Of a stretch of 64,000 nucleotides of DNA, positions 8,082-20,155 are shown piece after piece. The notes under the pieces were generated by a model, which saw only the letters and a list, made by a program, of their open reading frames with translations, was not told where the DNA came from and searched no databases. Origin of the DNA: Marinobacter bryozoorum (lineage in GTDB: Bacteria; Pseudomonadota; Gammaproteobacteria; Pseudomonadales; Oleiphilaceae); NCBI RefSeq assembly GCF_023156245.1, contig NZ_JAKZAH010000009.1, positions 50,859 to 114,858 of the forward strand, read 5' to 3'. A program made the position numbers and the translations under genes. How positions within the stretch are numbered: position 1 is the stretch's first letter; each line of letters opens with the position of its first letter.

Positions 8082-8495
8082 ATGTCATCTGAAAACGCCG
8101 AACTGCGCAAAGTGGGCCTGAAGGTCACGCTGCCCAGGGTAAAGATCTTCAATATCCTGGAAAATGCGGAAGAACACCACCTCAGCGCTGAAGACGTGTA
8201 CAAGAAGCTGCTGGAGCAGGGTGATGATGTGGGGTTGGCAACTGTCTACCGGGTGCTGACCCAGTTTGAAGCGGCCGGGTTGGTTCTCCGCCACAACTTC
8301 GAGGGCGGGCATGCCGTGTTCGAGATGGCTGGTGATGATCACCATGACCACATGGTATGCACCCAGACCGGCGACGTCATTGAGTTCGTCGACGAGGTGA
8401 TCGAGGAGCGTCAGAAGAAGATCGCCGAAGAGCATGGCTACGAAATCGTGGACCACAGCCTGATCCTTTACGTGAAGCCGCTGCAAAAGTCCTGA
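8082..8495 (+). CDS. fur: Ferric uptake regulator Fur
   Basis: 137-residue iron-responsive repressor. N-terminal winged helix (K-V-G-L-K-V-T-L-P-R-V-K-I then G-L-A-T-V-Y-R-V-L) and a C-terminal metal-binding dimerisation domain with HHDHMVC. Only one cysteine follows HHDHM, as in Pseudomonas-type Fur as I remember it, rather than the CxxC of E. coli. Length is normal for the family. With Fe(II) it would repress iron-uptake genes. Divergent from bamE. Confidence 0.97.
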   Translation: MSSENAELRKVGLKVTLPRVKIFNILENAEEHHLSAEDVYKKLLEQGDDVGLATVYRVLTQFEAAGLVLRHNFEGGHAVFEMAGDDHHDHMVCTQTGDVIEFVDEVIEERQKKIAEEHGYEIVDHSLILYVKPLQKS

Positions 8496-8567
8496 ACCTG
8501 CCAATAGCGCTCGGTAACCTGAGGGTGGCCGGGCGTACCTCCTGTCTTTGCTTTTTGTTTCCTGTAA

Positions 8568-8594
8568 CAAAAAAAGAGCGCCGGGGCGGCGCTC
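8568..8594 (-). terminator. Rho-independent terminator downstream of recN
   Basis: Stem GAGCGCC (8576-8582) / GGCGCTC (8588-8594); on the minus strand it is followed by a run of eight T (8575-8568). It faces the recN transcript, which ends at 8682, and separates it from fur. Confidence 0.8.
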
Positions 8595-8681
8595 AAAAAG
8601 CTCTCAGGTGAGAAGGGAATCTGTGAGAGCCGAAGGAAGCTATTCTCCTGGCTTGGCGGTTACCGCCGCATGGACCGTGAT

Positions 8682-10358
8682 TCAGTGATGGGTCGCCTGA
8701 CCCTTGGTGTACATTTCCCGGGCATGGGCCAGGGTCTGCTCGGTCATGTCCACGCCACCAAGCATCCGGGCCACTTCACTGATACGGCCCTGATCATTGA
8801 GTGCTTCAATCCTTGAGAAAGTCGCGTCGGCTTCCGTGAACTTGCTGACAAACAGGTGCTGATGGCTCTGGGCTGCCACCTGTGGCAGGTGGGTGACGCA
8901 GATGATCTGCCCGCTTTCGCCCAGGGACCGTAGCAGCCGCCCGACCACTTCCGCCGTACCGCCGCCGATGCCTACGTCCACCTCGTCGAATACCAGTGTG
9001 GGAGTGGTTGAGGTCTGGGCAACGACCACCTGGATGGCAAGGCTGATCCGTGACAGTTCGCCGCCGGAGGCGACCTTGGCCAGCGGGCGGGCCGGCTGGC
9101 CGGGGTTGGCGCTGATCAGGAATTCAACCTCCTCGTTACCGGTGGCGCTGGGCTCCCCGTTGCTGGCATCCAGGTGACTGATGAACTGCATGGTCGGCAT
9201 TCCCAGCTCTGCCAGCTCGGTGGCTACCCGCTGGTCCAGGGTGGCGGCGCCCTCGCGGCGGGCTTCTGACAGTTTGTCTGCGACGGTCTGGTAAGCCTTG
9301 CGGTAGTTCTCTACGTCAGCTTCCATTTGCTCCAGGCTGCCTTCGTTGTCGTCCAGCTCGGCCAGTTCGTCACTCAGGCGCATATGAAGCTCGGTCAGTT
9401 CTTCAGGCTGTACCCGGTGCTTGCGGGCCAGCTGGTAGATGGCGCTGAGTCGCTCCTCCACTTCCTGCAGGCGTTGCGGGTCCGCCTCATAGTCCTCCAC
9501 GAAGTGCACCAGGTTGCTGCCAGCTTCCGTTAGCTGGATCTGCGCCTCGTTCAGCATCTGCAGCGTATCCGCCAGGGCAGGGACTTCCACTGGTAGCTGT
9601 TCCAGTTGGGACAGGGCCTGGCGCACCAGGTCTGCGGCGCTGGTTTCATCCTCGGAGCAGAGCATGGCCGCCTGGTGACTGGCCTGGCGCACAGTTTCCG
9701 CGTGGCTAAGCTGCTCCTGTTCCTGTTCCAGGGTGGCCTGTTCGCCTTCTTGCAACGCCAGGCGGTCGAGTTCTTCCACCTGGTAACGCAGCAGTTGCAG
9801 GCGGGCCTCGGTTTCATCAGCATTCTGCTGCCGGCTCAGTAGCCGTTCCCGGGCCTGGTGCCATTGTTTCCAGGCCAGGCGGGTCTTGATGGCAAGGTCT
9901 TCTGCACTGGAGAACTCATCCAGCAGGCGTCGGTGGGTGTCCTTTTTCAGCAGTGACTGATGCTGGTGCTGGCTGTGGATGTCCATCAGTGTCGCGCCCA
10001 GCTCCTTGAGCTGGTTCAGGGGGCAGGGCTGGCCATTTATGTAGGCCCTGGAGCGTCCGTCACGGCCAATGACCCGGCGCAGGATGCAGTCATTACCGTC
10101 ATCCAGGTCCTGGTCTTCCAGCCAGTCACGGGCTTCATCGATGCGGCTGATATCAAAGCTGGCGGTAATGTCGGCACGCTTGGCGCCATGGCGAACAGCG
10201 CTGGCATCGCCGCGGCCTCCCATGGCCAGCCCCAGGGCATCCAGCACAATGGATTTGCCGGCGCCGGTTTCACCGGTCAGGGCGGTCATGCCCTGCTGGA
10301 ATTGCAGTTCCACCCTTTCGGCGATGGCGTAATTGGAAACCGTGAGTTGAGTCAGCAT
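8682..10358 (-). CDS. recN: DNA repair protein RecN
   Basis: 558-residue SMC-like ATPase in recombinational repair of double-strand breaks. Walker A GETGAGKS at 29-36, a long central coiled coil with many Glu/Gln/Leu, and C-terminal signature S-G-G-E-L-S-R followed by Walker B (T-L-V-F-D-E-V-D-V-G-I-G-G). The start is MLTQLTVSNYAI at 10358, the usual RecN N-terminus; a longer in-frame start would translate through the LexA operators. Regulated by SOS: two perfect and one imperfect LexA boxes lie 25-85 bases upstream. Confidence 0.96.
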   Translation of the reverse strand: MLTQLTVSNYAIAERVELQFQQGMTALTGETGAGKSIVLDALGLAMGGRGDASAVRHGAKRADITASFDISRIDEARDWLEDQDLDDGNDCILRRVIGRDGRSRAYINGQPCPLNQLKELGATLMDIHSQHQHQSLLKKDTHRRLLDEFSSAEDLAIKTRLAWKQWHQARERLLSRQQNADETEARLQLLRYQVEELDRLALQEGEQATLEQEQEQLSHAETVRQASHQAAMLCSEDETSAADLVRQALSQLEQLPVEVPALADTLQMLNEAQIQLTEAGSNLVHFVEDYEADPQRLQEVEERLSAIYQLARKHRVQPEELTELHMRLSDELAELDDNEGSLEQMEADVENYRKAYQTVADKLSEARREGAATLDQRVATELAELGMPTMQFISHLDASNGEPSATGNEEVEFLISANPGQPARPLAKVASGGELSRISLAIQVVVAQTSTTPTLVFDEVDVGIGGGTAEVVGRLLRSLGESGQIICVTHLPQVAAQSHQHLFVSKFTEADATFSRIEALNDQGRISEVARMLGGVDMTEQTLAHAREMYTKGQATHH

Positions 10359-10383
10359 GAGGCGTCTCCCTGAGTCTCGAACA

Positions 10384-10399
10384 CTGTTGGCGTATACAG
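10384..10399. promoter_or_regulatory. LexA (SOS) box 1 of recN
   Basis: CTGTTGGCGTATACAG is a perfect CTGT-N8-ACAG operator, 26 bases upstream of the recN start codon. Confidence 0.85.
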
Positions 10400-10402
10400 T
10401 AT

Positions 10403-10418
10403 CTGTGAATATATACAG
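10403..10418. promoter_or_regulatory. LexA (SOS) box 2 of recN
   Basis: CTGTGAATATATACAG is a perfect CTGT-N8-ACAG operator with an AT-rich centre, 3 bases from box 1, so LexA dimers could bind side by side over the recN promoter. Confidence 0.9.
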
Positions 10419-10426
10419 CAAAAAGG

Positions 10427-10442
10427 CTGTATGCAAACCCAG
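10427..10442. promoter_or_regulatory. Imperfect LexA box 3
   Basis: CTGTATGCAAACCCAG fits CTGT-N8-(A/C)CAG with one mismatch. It lies between box 2 and the grpE heat-shock promoter. Confidence 0.4.
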
Positions 10443-10470
10443 TAGTTCAGTTTCTGTGAATTCGGGGTGG

Positions 10471-10497
10471 TTGAAAGCGATGGTTTGGGCCCCATAT
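10471..10497 (+). promoter_or_regulatory. Sigma-32 heat-shock promoter of grpE
   Basis: TTGAAA (10471-10476), 13 bases, CCCCATAT (10490-10497): an almost exact match to the RpoH consensus. It lies 73 bases before the grpE start. Confidence 0.85.
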
Positions 10498-10569
10498 CCG
10501 TTGCAAGTTTTCACCATCATTGGGTATGGCGCGGCCAGCCGCGCACACAGAAACAAGCGGGAGTAGCTG

Positions 10570-11172
10570 ATGAGCGCTGACGAGAATCGCAACGAGAAAG
10601 TCGATGAAGAAATGAAGGCGGAAGAGCGCGCCGGTGAGCCGGTGTCTGAGACGCAGGAAGGGGAAACCCCGGACCCTGAAAACGATGCGGACTCCATGGA
10701 AGCCCGCATGCAGGAAATGCAGGATCAGATGCTGAGAACACAGGCCGAGATGCAGAACGTGCGTCGCCGTGCCGAAATCGATGTGGAGAAGGCTCACAAG
10801 TTTGCGCTGGAAAAGTTCGTCAAGGAACTGCTGCCGGTGGCCGACAGCCTGGAAAAGGCGGTCGAGAGCACCGAGAACCAGCAAAGCAGCGACGAGCTGG
10901 TTGTTTCCATCCGTGAAGGGGTGGAAATGACCCTGGACCTGTTCATGAAGAGCCTGGGCAAGTTCAACGTTCAGCAGGTCAATCCGGTGGGTGAGCCGTT
11001 TGATCCCCAGCTGCACGAAGCCATGTCCATGGTGCCGGCGCCGGATGCGGAACCGAACTCCGTAGTGGCAGTGGTGCAGAAGGGTTACACCCTGAACGAA
11101 CGCCTGGTTCGTCCGGCCATGGTAGTGGTCGCCAAGGCCGAGGATGCGCGAAAAATCGATGAGCAGGCTTGA
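10570..11172 (+). CDS. grpE: Nucleotide exchange factor GrpE
   Basis: 200-residue co-chaperone that releases ADP from DnaK. An acidic, low-complexity N-terminus (about 1-50), a long helix (about 50-110, [19 protein letters not shown]), and the C-terminal beta domain with [16 protein letters not shown] and the V-V-Q-K-G-Y family motif. It heads the heat-shock cluster grpE-dnaK-dnaJ behind a sigma-32 promoter. Confidence 0.97.
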   Translation: MSADENRNEKVDEEMKAEERAGEPVSETQEGETPDPENDADSMEARMQEMQDQMLRTQAEMQNVRRRAEIDVEKAHKFALEKFVKELLPVADSLEKAVESTENQQSSDELVVSIREGVEMTLDLFMKSLGKFNVQQVNPVGEPFDPQLHEAMSMVPAPDAEPNSVVAVVQKGYTLNERLVRPAMVVVAKAEDARKIDEQA

Positions 11173-11215
11173 AAAGTCGTCATCGGCGCCAATATAGGCA
11201 GGTAACAGTCAACAA

Positions 11216-11233
11216 GCCGGCACTCTCGCCGGC
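11216..11233 (+). other. Hairpin in the grpE-dnaK gap
   Basis: GCCGGC (11216-11221) and GCCGGC (11228-11233), self-complementary arms with a 6-base loop, not followed by a T run. It may be a processing or pausing site between grpE and dnaK; no function is proven. Confidence 0.4.
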
Positions 11234-11296
11234 ACCGAATCAGAACAAGCCGGACTGCAAGGCATTTCGGACTGAATAGCTAACTGGAGTGATTTC

Positions 11297-13219
11297 ATGA
11301 GCAAAATTATCGGTATCGACCTGGGTACGACCAACTCCTGTGTTGCCATCATGGATGGCGACAAGGTCAAGGTGATCGAAAACGCCGAAGGCGACCGCAC
11401 CACGCCGTCCATCATCGCCTACACCGACGATGGTGAGACCCTGGTCGGTCAGTCTGCGAAGCGCCAGGCGGTCACCAACCCCCACAATACCCTTTACGCC
11501 ATCAAGCGTCTGATCGGTCGTCGTTTCGAGGACGACGTCGTCCAGAAAGACATCGAGATGGTGCCCTATAAAATCGCCAAGGCTGACAACGGTGATGCCT
11601 GGGTAGAAGTGAAGGGCGAGAAGATGGCGCCGCCGCAGGTATCTGCGGAAGTGCTCAAGAAGATGAAGAAGACGGCCGAGGACTACCTGGGCGAGAAAGT
11701 GACCGAGGCGGTAATCACCGTACCGGCCTACTTCAACGACAGCCAGCGCCAGGCCACCAAGGACGCGGGCAAGATCGCGGGCCTCGAAGTTAAGCGGATT
11801 ATCAACGAGCCGACCGCTGCAGCCCTGGCTTACGGCATGGACAAGCAGAGCGGTGACCGCACCGTGGCTGTCTATGACCTGGGCGGTGGTACTTTCGACC
11901 TGTCTATCATCGAGATTGCCGACGTGGACGGTGAGCACCAGTTTGAAGTGCTGGCCACCAACGGTGACACCTTCCTGGGTGGTGAAGACTTCGACCTGAA
12001 GGTTATCGAGTACCTGGCGGACCAGTTCAAGAAGGACAGCGGTATCGACCTGCGTGGCGACTCCCTGGCCATGCAACGCCTGAAGGAAGCCGCCGAGAAA
12101 GCCAAGATCGAGCTGTCCAGCAGCCAGCAGACCGACGTTAACCTGCCGTACATCACGGCTGACCAGAGCGGTCCCAAGCACATGAACGTCAAGCTGACCC
12201 GGGCCAAACTCGAGTCGCTGGTAGAGGAACTGGTCGAACGCAGCCTTGAGCCCTGTAAGGTGGCCCTGAAGGATGCTGGCCTGTCCGCTAACGAAGTGGA
12301 CGAGGTTATCCTGGTGGGCGGGCAGACCCGTATGCCGCTGGTTCAGGAGAAGGTGAAGAACTTCTTCGGTAAGGAAGCCCGCAAGGATGTTAACCCGGAC
12401 GAGGCCGTTGCTGTTGGTGCAGCTATCCAGGGCGCGGTACTTTCCGGTGATGTGAAAGACGTACTGCTGCTGGACGTGACCCCGCTGACCCTGGGCATCG
12501 AGACTATGGGTGGAGTGGCCACGCCGCTGATCGACAAGAACACCACCATTCCGACCAAGAAGTCGCAGACGTTCTCCACGGCTGATGACAACCAGACCGC
12601 GGTAACCATCCACGTGGTCCAGGGTGAGCGCAAGCAGGCGTCCCAGAACAAGTCACTGGGCCGCTTCGACCTGGCGGATATCCCGCCGGCGCCACGCGGT
12701 GTGCCGCAGATTGAGGTGACCTTCGATATCGATGCCAACGGTATCCTCAACGTGTCCGCCAAGGACAAGGCCACCGGCAAGGAGCAGTCCATCGTGATCA
12801 AGGCCTCTTCCGGTCTGAACGATGACGAAATCGAGAAGATGGTGAACGACGCCGAGGCCAACGCCGAGGAAGATCGCAAGTTCGAGGAGCTGGTGCAGGC
12901 CCGTAACCAGGGTGACGCCATGGTTCACACCGTGCGCAAGACCCTGAACGATGCCGGTGACAAGGTCACGGATAGCGAGAAGGAAACCATCGAGGCTGCT
13001 ATCAAGGAACTCGAAGAAGCGCTGGAAGGCTCTGACAAGGACGACATCGAGGCCAAGACCCAGAAGCTGACCGAGGCTTCCGGTGAGCTGGCCCAGAAGA
13101 TGTACGCCGAGCAGGGCGAGCAGGCTCAGCAGGCTGGCGGCGAAGAGCAGGCCAGTGGCGGCGCCGATGATGCGGTGGACGCCGAGTTCGAGGAAGTCAA
13201 AGACGACGACAAGCGATAA
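11297..13219 (+). CDS. dnaK: Molecular chaperone DnaK (Hsp70)
   Basis: 640-residue ATP-driven chaperone. N-terminal ATPase with [11 protein letters not shown] and the phosphate loop [10 protein letters not shown]; linker [11 protein letters not shown]; beta-sandwich substrate domain; helical lid ending in a Gly/Ala/Gln-rich stretch and the tail E-E-V-K-D-D-D-K-R. Full length and typical. Start ATG 11297 has TGGAG upstream. Lies between grpE and dnaJ; no separate heat-shock promoter was seen in the 124-bp gap, so it is probably cotranscribed with grpE. Confidence 0.99.
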   Translation: MSKIIGIDLGTTNSCVAIMDGDKVKVIENAEGDRTTPSIIAYTDDGETLVGQSAKRQAVTNPHNTLYAIKRLIGRRFEDDVVQKDIEMVPYKIAKADNGDAWVEVKGEKMAPPQVSAEVLKKMKKTAEDYLGEKVTEAVITVPAYFNDSQRQATKDAGKIAGLEVKRIINEPTAAALAYGMDKQSGDRTVAVYDLGGGTFDLSIIEIADVDGEHQFEVLATNGDTFLGGEDFDLKVIEYLADQFKKDSGIDLRGDSLAMQRLKEAAEKAKIELSSSQQTDVNLPYITADQSGPKHMNVKLTRAKLESLVEELVERSLEPCKVALKDAGLSANEVDEVILVGGQTRMPLVQEKVKNFFGKEARKDVNPDEAVAVGAAIQGAVLSGDVKDVLLLDVTPLTLGIETMGGVATPLIDKNTTIPTKKSQTFSTADDNQTAVTIHVVQGERKQASQNKSLGRFDLADIPPAPRGVPQIEVTFDIDANGILNVSAKDKATGKEQSIVIKASSGLNDDEIEKMVNDAEANAEEDRKFEELVQARNQGDAMVHTVRKTLNDAGDKVTDSEKETIEAAIKELEEALEGSDKDDIEAKTQKLTEASGELAQKMYAEQGEQAQQAGGEEQASGGADDAVDAEFEEVKDDDKR

Positions 13220-13243
13220 GCAATATCGCGATAGCAGACACGG

Positions 13244-13270
13244 CGCGGGGGTGAAGGCCCCCGCGTTTTC
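13244..13270 (+). terminator. Rho-independent terminator or attenuator between dnaK and dnaJ
   Basis: Stem CGCGGGGG (13244-13251) / CCCCCGCG (13258-13265), 6-base loop, then TTTTC. It would reduce read-through from dnaK into dnaJ, so dnaJ is likely expressed at a lower level. Confidence 0.7.
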
Positions 13271-13352
13271 TGCGTTTGAGAGCATCGGGTTCTGGCGTGA
13301 CAGGGCCCGTATTCAATGAGCACAGACAGGTTTTCAACAGGGTTTTTCCAGC

Positions 13353-15295
<1,943 letters not shown>

Positions 15296-15301
15296 TTTTT
15301 T

Positions 15302-15512
15302 GCCACGGAATCCACGGAAGGACACGGAAGAAAAAGATGAAAGAATTCAGCCACTAAATCCACGAAAACCACGAAAGAAAACCAATGGCCAAAAAGCGGT
15401 CCTGTCAGAAAGGCTGTTTTTGTCTTTTGTTTCGTGGTTTTCGTGGATTTAGTGGCCAATAAATTCTTTATCTTTCTATTTTTTTTCCGTGTTCTTCTGT
15501 GGGTTCCGTGGC
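15302..15512. repeat. Large nested imperfect palindrome, copy 1
   Basis: Outer arms built on GCCACGGAATCCACGGAAG (from 15302) pair with their complement ending at 15512. Inner arms contain a perfect 26-base inverted repeat (15351-15376 against 15431-15456) built on CCACTAAATCCACGAAAACC. No open reading frame of note lies inside. A second copy lies at 20643-20873. It fills the dapB-carA gap and could fold into a very long RNA hairpin. Confidence 0.85.
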
Positions 15513-15529
15513 TATAAAGGTCTTTCAGA

Positions 15530-15558
15530 TGGACACAGATCGCCGAATTTCCTACAAT
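15530..15558 (+). promoter_or_regulatory. Probable sigma-70 promoter of carA
   Basis: TGGACA (15530-15535), 17 bases, TACAAT (15553-15558): one mismatch in each hexamer. It starts 18 bases after the palindrome and gives a leader of about 170 bases before carA. Confidence 0.7.
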
Positions 15559-15638
15559 AAGGCGATTTAACTGCACCAAGCGTAGCCAATGACAAAGCCC
15601 GCCCGGGGTCCGGACCAGTCCTGACGGCGGAACAAGAA

Positions 15639-15672
15639 AGCGGGACGGGGCAACACCCCCTCTCGCTTTTTT
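15639..15672 (+). terminator. Terminator/attenuator in the carA leader
   Basis: Imperfect stem AGCGGGACGGGG (15639-15650) with CCCC-CTCTCGCT (15656-15667), followed by a T6 run (15667-15672). It lies between the promoter and the carA start, so it must be read through for carA expression. This suggests attenuation or another leader-based control of carAB. Confidence 0.6.
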
Positions 15673-15734
15673 GCGACCTGAATTTGCGCTTGCGTTCCCG
15701 TTCGCCCACACGAACCCGATTGAGGATACAAGCC

Positions 15735-16865
15735 TTGAGTACACCTGCCATCCTTGCACTCGCAGACGGAAGCCTGTTCCACGGCGTCGCCATTGGCGCC
15801 GAGGGAGAAACCAGCGGTGAGGTGGTCTTCAATACCGCCATGACCGGCTACCAGGAGATTCTCACGGATCCGTCCTACGCCCGACAGATTGTCACTCTGA
15901 CCTATCCTCACATTGGCAATACCGGTATCAACGACGAAGACGTGGAGTCCGACCACATCCAGGCAGCCGGCCTGATCATCCGCGACCTGCCGCTGATGGC
16001 CAGCAACTGGCGCAGCCAGAAGACGCTCTCCGAGTATCTGAGTGAAAACGGCAAGATCGGCATTGCCGGCATCGATACCCGGCGCCTGACCCGGATCCTG
16101 CGGGACAAGGGCTCCCAGAATGGCGCTATCGTCGCGGGCAAGCATGCCACCGATGACCATGCGCTGGAGCTGGCCAAGGCCTTTCCCGGCCTCAAGGGCA
16201 TGGACCTGGCGAAGGAAGTCTGCCGGAAAGATACCTGGAGCTGGGACGAGACCGAGTGGGCCCTGGGCGAGGGCTACGGTAAGCGTTCCGAAAGCCGCTT
16301 CAAGGTGGTGGCCTGGGATTACGGCGTCAAGAAGAACATCCTGCGCATGCTGGCCAGCCGCGGCTGTGAGCTGACCATCGTGCCGGCACAAACCCCGGCC
16401 TCAGAGGTACTGGCGATGAATCCGGATGGCATCTTCCTGTCCAACGGCCCCGGTGACCCCGAGCCTTGCGACTATGCCATTACCGCCATCAGTGAAGTGC
16501 TGGAAACAGAGATTCCGGTATTCGGTATCTGCCTGGGGCATCAGCTGCTGGCGCTGGCCAGTGGCGCCAAGACCGTCAAAATGGGTCACGGCCACCACGG
16601 CGCCAACCACCCGGTCCAGAACCTGAAAGACGGCACGGTGATGATCACCAGCCAGAACCACGGCTTTGCCGTGGACGAAAACACACTGCCGGACAACGTG
16701 GAGGCGACCCACAAGTCCCTGTTCGACGGCACGCTGCAGGGTATCCGACGCACTGACAAGCCGGCGTTCAGCTTCCAGGGTCATCCGGAAGCCAGCCCGG
16801 GCCCCCACGACGTGGCCCCGCTGTTTGACGAATTTATCCGGCTGATGGAAGCCCGTACCGCGTAA
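15735..16865 (+). CDS. carA: Carbamoyl-phosphate synthase small (glutaminase) subunit
   Basis: 376-residue glutamine amidotransferase subunit supplying ammonia to CarB for carbamoyl phosphate, used in arginine and pyrimidine synthesis. Class I amidotransferase triad Cys266 (G-I-C-L-G-H-Q), His350 and Glu352 (Q-G-H-P-E-A). The start is taken as TTG at 15735 with GAGGA about 8 bases upstream, giving the usual N-terminus [13 protein letters not shown]; an ATG at 15684 would add 17 basic residues overlapping the leader hairpin tail. Rare start codon plus leader terminator suggests tight control. Confidence 0.96.
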   Translation: MSTPAILALADGSLFHGVAIGAEGETSGEVVFNTAMTGYQEILTDPSYARQIVTLTYPHIGNTGINDEDVESDHIQAAGLIIRDLPLMASNWRSQKTLSEYLSENGKIGIAGIDTRRLTRILRDKGSQNGAIVAGKHATDDHALELAKAFPGLKGMDLAKEVCRKDTWSWDETEWALGEGYGKRSESRFKVVAWDYGVKKNILRMLASRGCELTIVPAQTPASEVLAMNPDGIFLSNGPGDPEPCDYAITAISEVLETEIPVFGICLGHQLLALASGAKTVKMGHGHHGANHPVQNLKDGTVMITSQNHGFAVDENTLPDNVEATHKSLFDGTLQGIRRTDKPAFSFQGHPEASPGPHDVAPLFDEFIRLMEARTA

Positions 16866-16937
16866 GCGGTGGTATCCGACACAGCGTCGCCGAAAGGCCC
16901 GACGATTCCGAATTTTTGCTGACAGGTTGACTGAGAA

Positions 16938-19900
16938 ATGCCAAAGCGGACCGACATCAAGAGCATCCTGATCCTGGGCGCTGGCCCCATTGTGATTGGC
17001 CAGGCGTGTGAATTTGACTACTCCGGAGCCCAGGCCTGCAAGGCCCTGCGCGAAGAGGGTTACCGGGTTATCCTGGTGAACTCCAACCCGGCCACCATCA
17101 TGACCGACCCGGCCATGGCGGATGCCACCTACATCGAACCGATCACCTGGAAAACCGTCGAGAAGATCATCGAGAAGGAGCAGCCGGACGCCCTGCTGCC
17201 TACCATGGGTGGCCAGACCGCGCTGAACTGCGCCCTCGACCTGGAAAAACACGGTATCCTCGAGAAGCACGGTGTGGAAATGATCGGCGCCAACGCCGAT
17301 ACCATCGACAAGGCCGAGGACCGGGACCGCTTCGACAAGGCCATGAAGAAAATCGGCCTGGAGTGCCCCAAGGCGACCATTGCCCACTCCATGGAAGAAG
17401 CCTGGAAGGTGGCGGATGACATCGGCTTCCCCTGCATTATCCGCCCGTCCTTCACCATGGGTGGCTCCGGCGGTGGTATTGCCTACAACCGGGACGAGTT
17501 CGAGGAAATCTGCACCCGCGGGCTGGACCTGTCCCCCACCAACGAACTGCTGATTGACGAGTCACTGATCGGCTGGAAGGAATACGAGATGGAGGTCGTT
17601 CGGGACAAGAACGACAACTGCATCATCGTCTGCGCCATCGAGAACTTCGACGCCATGGGCGTGCACACCGGTGACTCCATAACCGTGGCACCGGCCCAGA
17701 CCCTCACCGACAAGGAATACCAGATCATGCGGAACGCCTCGCTGGCGGTGCTGCGTGAAATCGGTGTGGAAACCGGCGGCTCCAACGTGCAGTTCGGGGT
17801 GAACCCGGACAACGGCCGCATGGTGGTGATCGAGATGAACCCGCGGGTATCCCGTTCCTCGGCACTGGCCTCCAAGGCAACCGGCTTCCCCATTGCCAAG
17901 GTGGCGGCCAAGCTGGCCGTGGGTTACACCCTGGACGAGCTGCAGAATGACATCACCGGCGGTGTTACCCCGGCGTCCTTCGAGCCCAGTATCGACTATG
18001 TGGTCACCAAGATTCCCCGGTTCACCTTCGAGAAGTTCCCCCAGGCCGATGCCCGCCTGACCACCCAGATGAAATCCGTGGGTGAGGTGATGGCCATTGG
18101 TCGTACCTTCCAGGAATCCGTCCAGAAAGCCATGCGTGGCCTGGAAGTGGGCTCCGAAGGCTTCGAGGAAAAAGTCGACCTGGACACCACCGAAGGTCGC
18201 GAGGTCCTGATCAAGGAGTTGAACGTACCCGGTGCTGACCGCCTGTGGTTTATTGGTGAGGCCTTCCGGGCCGGCATGACCGTGGACGAGGTGTTCCGCC
18301 ATACCAAGGTAGACCCCTGGTACTTGGTGCAGATCGAAGACCTGATCCGCGAGGAAGCCGCGCTGAAAACCGCCGGCAAGTCCGACATTGATCGTGACAC
18401 CCTGTTCCGCCTCAAGCGCAAGGGCTTCTCCGATGGCCGCCTGGCCAAGCTGCTGGGCATTTCCGAGGTGTCCCTGCGCAAGCTGCGCCATGACTTTGAT
18501 GTGCGCCCGGTGTACAAGCGGGTGGACACCTGCGCGGCGGAGTTTGCTTCCGACACGGCGTACATGTACTCAACCTATGAGGAAGAGTGCGAGGCCGAGC
18601 CGTCGGACCGGGAGAAGATCGTTGTTATCGGTGGCGGTCCCAACCGGATCGGCCAGGGCATAGAGTTTGATTATTGCTGTGTGCACGCCGCCCTTGCTAT
18701 GCGTGAGGACGGTTATGAAACCATCATGATCAACTGCAACCCGGAAACCGTCTCCACCGACTATGACACCAGTGACCGGCTCTACTTCGAGCCGATTACC
18801 CTCGAAGACGTGCTGGAAATTGTCTACAAGGAAAAGCCCAAGGGTGTGATTGTCCAGTACGGCGGTCAGACTCCGCTGAAGCTGGCCCGTGGCCTGGAAG
18901 CGGCTGGTGTACCCATCATCGGCACCAGCCCGGATGCCATTGACCGGGCTGAAGACCGGGAGCGTTTCCAGCAGATGATTACCCGCCTGGGTCTGAAGCA
19001 GCCGGAAAACGCCACCGTACGCAGCCACGAGGAAGGTATCGTCGCGGCCCGGGAAATCGGCTACCCACTGGTGGTACGTCCGTCCTACGTGCTGGGCGGC
19101 CGGGCCATGGAAATCGTCTATAACGAAGAAGAGCTGGTGCGCTACATGCGCGACGCGGTGCTGGTCTCCAATGACAGCCCGGTACTGCTGGACCACTTCC
19201 TCAACGCCGCTATCGAAATCGACATAGATGCCATCAGCGACGGCAAGGAAGTCGTGATCGGCGGCATCATGCAGCACATCGAACAGGCTGGCGTTCACTC
19301 CGGTGACTCCGCCTGTTCACTGCCTCCGTACACCCTGCCGAAAGAGGTGCAGGATGACATGCGCGAAGCGGTCAAGAAAATGGCCCTTGAGCTGGACGTT
19401 ATCGGCCTGATGAACGTACAGCTGGCCTGGCAGGATGGCGAGATCTACGTGATCGAGGTAAATCCGCGGGCTTCCCGTACCGTGCCGTTTGTCTCCAAGG
19501 CGGTGGGTGTCTCCCTGGCCAAGGTTGCCGCCCGTTGTATGGCCGGTACGACGCTGAAAGAGCAGGGCTTCACCCAGGAAATCGTGCCCACGCACTTCTC
19601 TGTGAAGGAGTCCGTGTTCCCGTTCAACAAGTTCCCGTCGGTTGATCCCATCCTGGGGCCGGAGATGAAGTCCACCGGCGAAGTTATGGGTATTGGGGAC
19701 AGCTTCGACGAAGCCTTCGCCAAGGCCGCCCTTGCCGCGGGTGAGCGCCTCCCGGCCAAGGGCACGGCGTTCATTTCCGTAAGGGAAGTGGACAAGTCGG
19801 GTGTGGTGAGACTGGCCAGGGACCTGATTGAATCCGGCTTCCGCCTGGTGGCCACGACCGGCACCGCAAAGGAAATCAGCGAAGCCGGCCTCGAGGTTGA

Positions 19901-20153
19901 GCGGATCAACAAGGTGGGCGAAGGCCGTCCGCACATTGTTGATGCCATCAAGAACGGCAAGGTCCAGCTGATCATCAACACCACTGAAGGTCGCAAGGCC
20001 ATTGCGGACTCTGCGCAGATTCGCCAGTCGGCGCTGCAGCACAAGGTAACCTACACAACGACGCTGGCCGGGGGCGAAGCCTTCTGCCGCGCGATCAAAT
20101 TCGGACCCGAGCGGACGGTACGCCGTCTGCAGGAACTGCATTCAGGAAAGTAA
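16938..20153 (+). CDS. carB: Carbamoyl-phosphate synthase large subunit
   Basis: 1071-residue enzyme with two homologous ATP-grasp halves (about 1-550 and 551-930) making carboxyphosphate and then carbamoyl phosphate, plus a C-terminal allosteric MGS-like domain (about 940-1071). Duplicated motifs are plain: G-A-G-P-I-V-I-G-Q and [16 protein letters not shown] and V-L-G-G-R-A-M. Full length, no frameshift. Follows carA at 72 bp and runs into greA with a 2-bp gap. Confidence 0.99.
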   Translation: MPKRTDIKSILILGAGPIVIGQACEFDYSGAQACKALREEGYRVILVNSNPATIMTDPAMADATYIEPITWKTVEKIIEKEQPDALLPTMGGQTALNCALDLEKHGILEKHGVEMIGANADTIDKAEDRDRFDKAMKKIGLECPKATIAHSMEEAWKVADDIGFPCIIRPSFTMGGSGGGIAYNRDEFEEICTRGLDLSPTNELLIDESLIGWKEYEMEVVRDKNDNCIIVCAIENFDAMGVHTGDSITVAPAQTLTDKEYQIMRNASLAVLREIGVETGGSNVQFGVNPDNGRMVVIEMNPRVSRSSALASKATGFPIAKVAAKLAVGYTLDELQNDITGGVTPASFEPSIDYVVTKIPRFTFEKFPQADARLTTQMKSVGEVMAIGRTFQESVQKAMRGLEVGSEGFEEKVDLDTTEGREVLIKELNVPGADRLWFIGEAFRAGMTVDEVFRHTKVDPWYLVQIEDLIREEAALKTAGKSDIDRDTLFRLKRKGFSDGRLAKLLGISEVSLRKLRHDFDVRPVYKRVDTCAAEFASDTAYMYSTYEEECEAEPSDREKIVVIGGGPNRIGQGIEFDYCCVHAALAMREDGYETIMINCNPETVSTDYDTSDRLYFEPITLEDVLEIVYKEKPKGVIVQYGGQTPLKLARGLEAAGVPIIGTSPDAIDRAEDRERFQQMITRLGLKQPENATVRSHEEGIVAAREIGYPLVVRPSYVLGGRAMEIVYNEEELVRYMRDAVLVSNDSPVLLDHFLNAAIEIDIDAISDGKEVVIGGIMQHIEQAGVHSGDSACSLPPYTLPKEVQDDMREAVKKMALELDVIGLMNVQLAWQDGEIYVIEVNPRASRTVPFVSKAVGVSLAKVAARCMAGTTLKEQGFTQEIVPTHFSVKESVFPFNKFPSVDPILGPEMKSTGEVMGIGDSFDEAFAKAALAAGERLPAKGTAFISVREVDKSGVVRLARDLIESGFRLVATTGTAKEISEAGLEVERINKVGEGRPHIVDAIKNGKVQLIINTTEGRKAIADSAQIRQSALQHKVTYTTTLAGGEAFCRAIKFGPERTVRRLQELHSGK

Positions 20154-20155
20154 TT

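Noticed and set aside
11240..12613. 457-codon open frame on the minus strand
   Set aside because: Lies wholly antisense to dnaK, is rich in His/Leu/Gly from complementary codon bias, and has no ribosome site or known family.
15302..15512. CRISPR-like array
   Set aside because: The repeated CCACGAAA/CCACGGAA words are not evenly spaced and there are no unique spacers; the structure is a palindrome.
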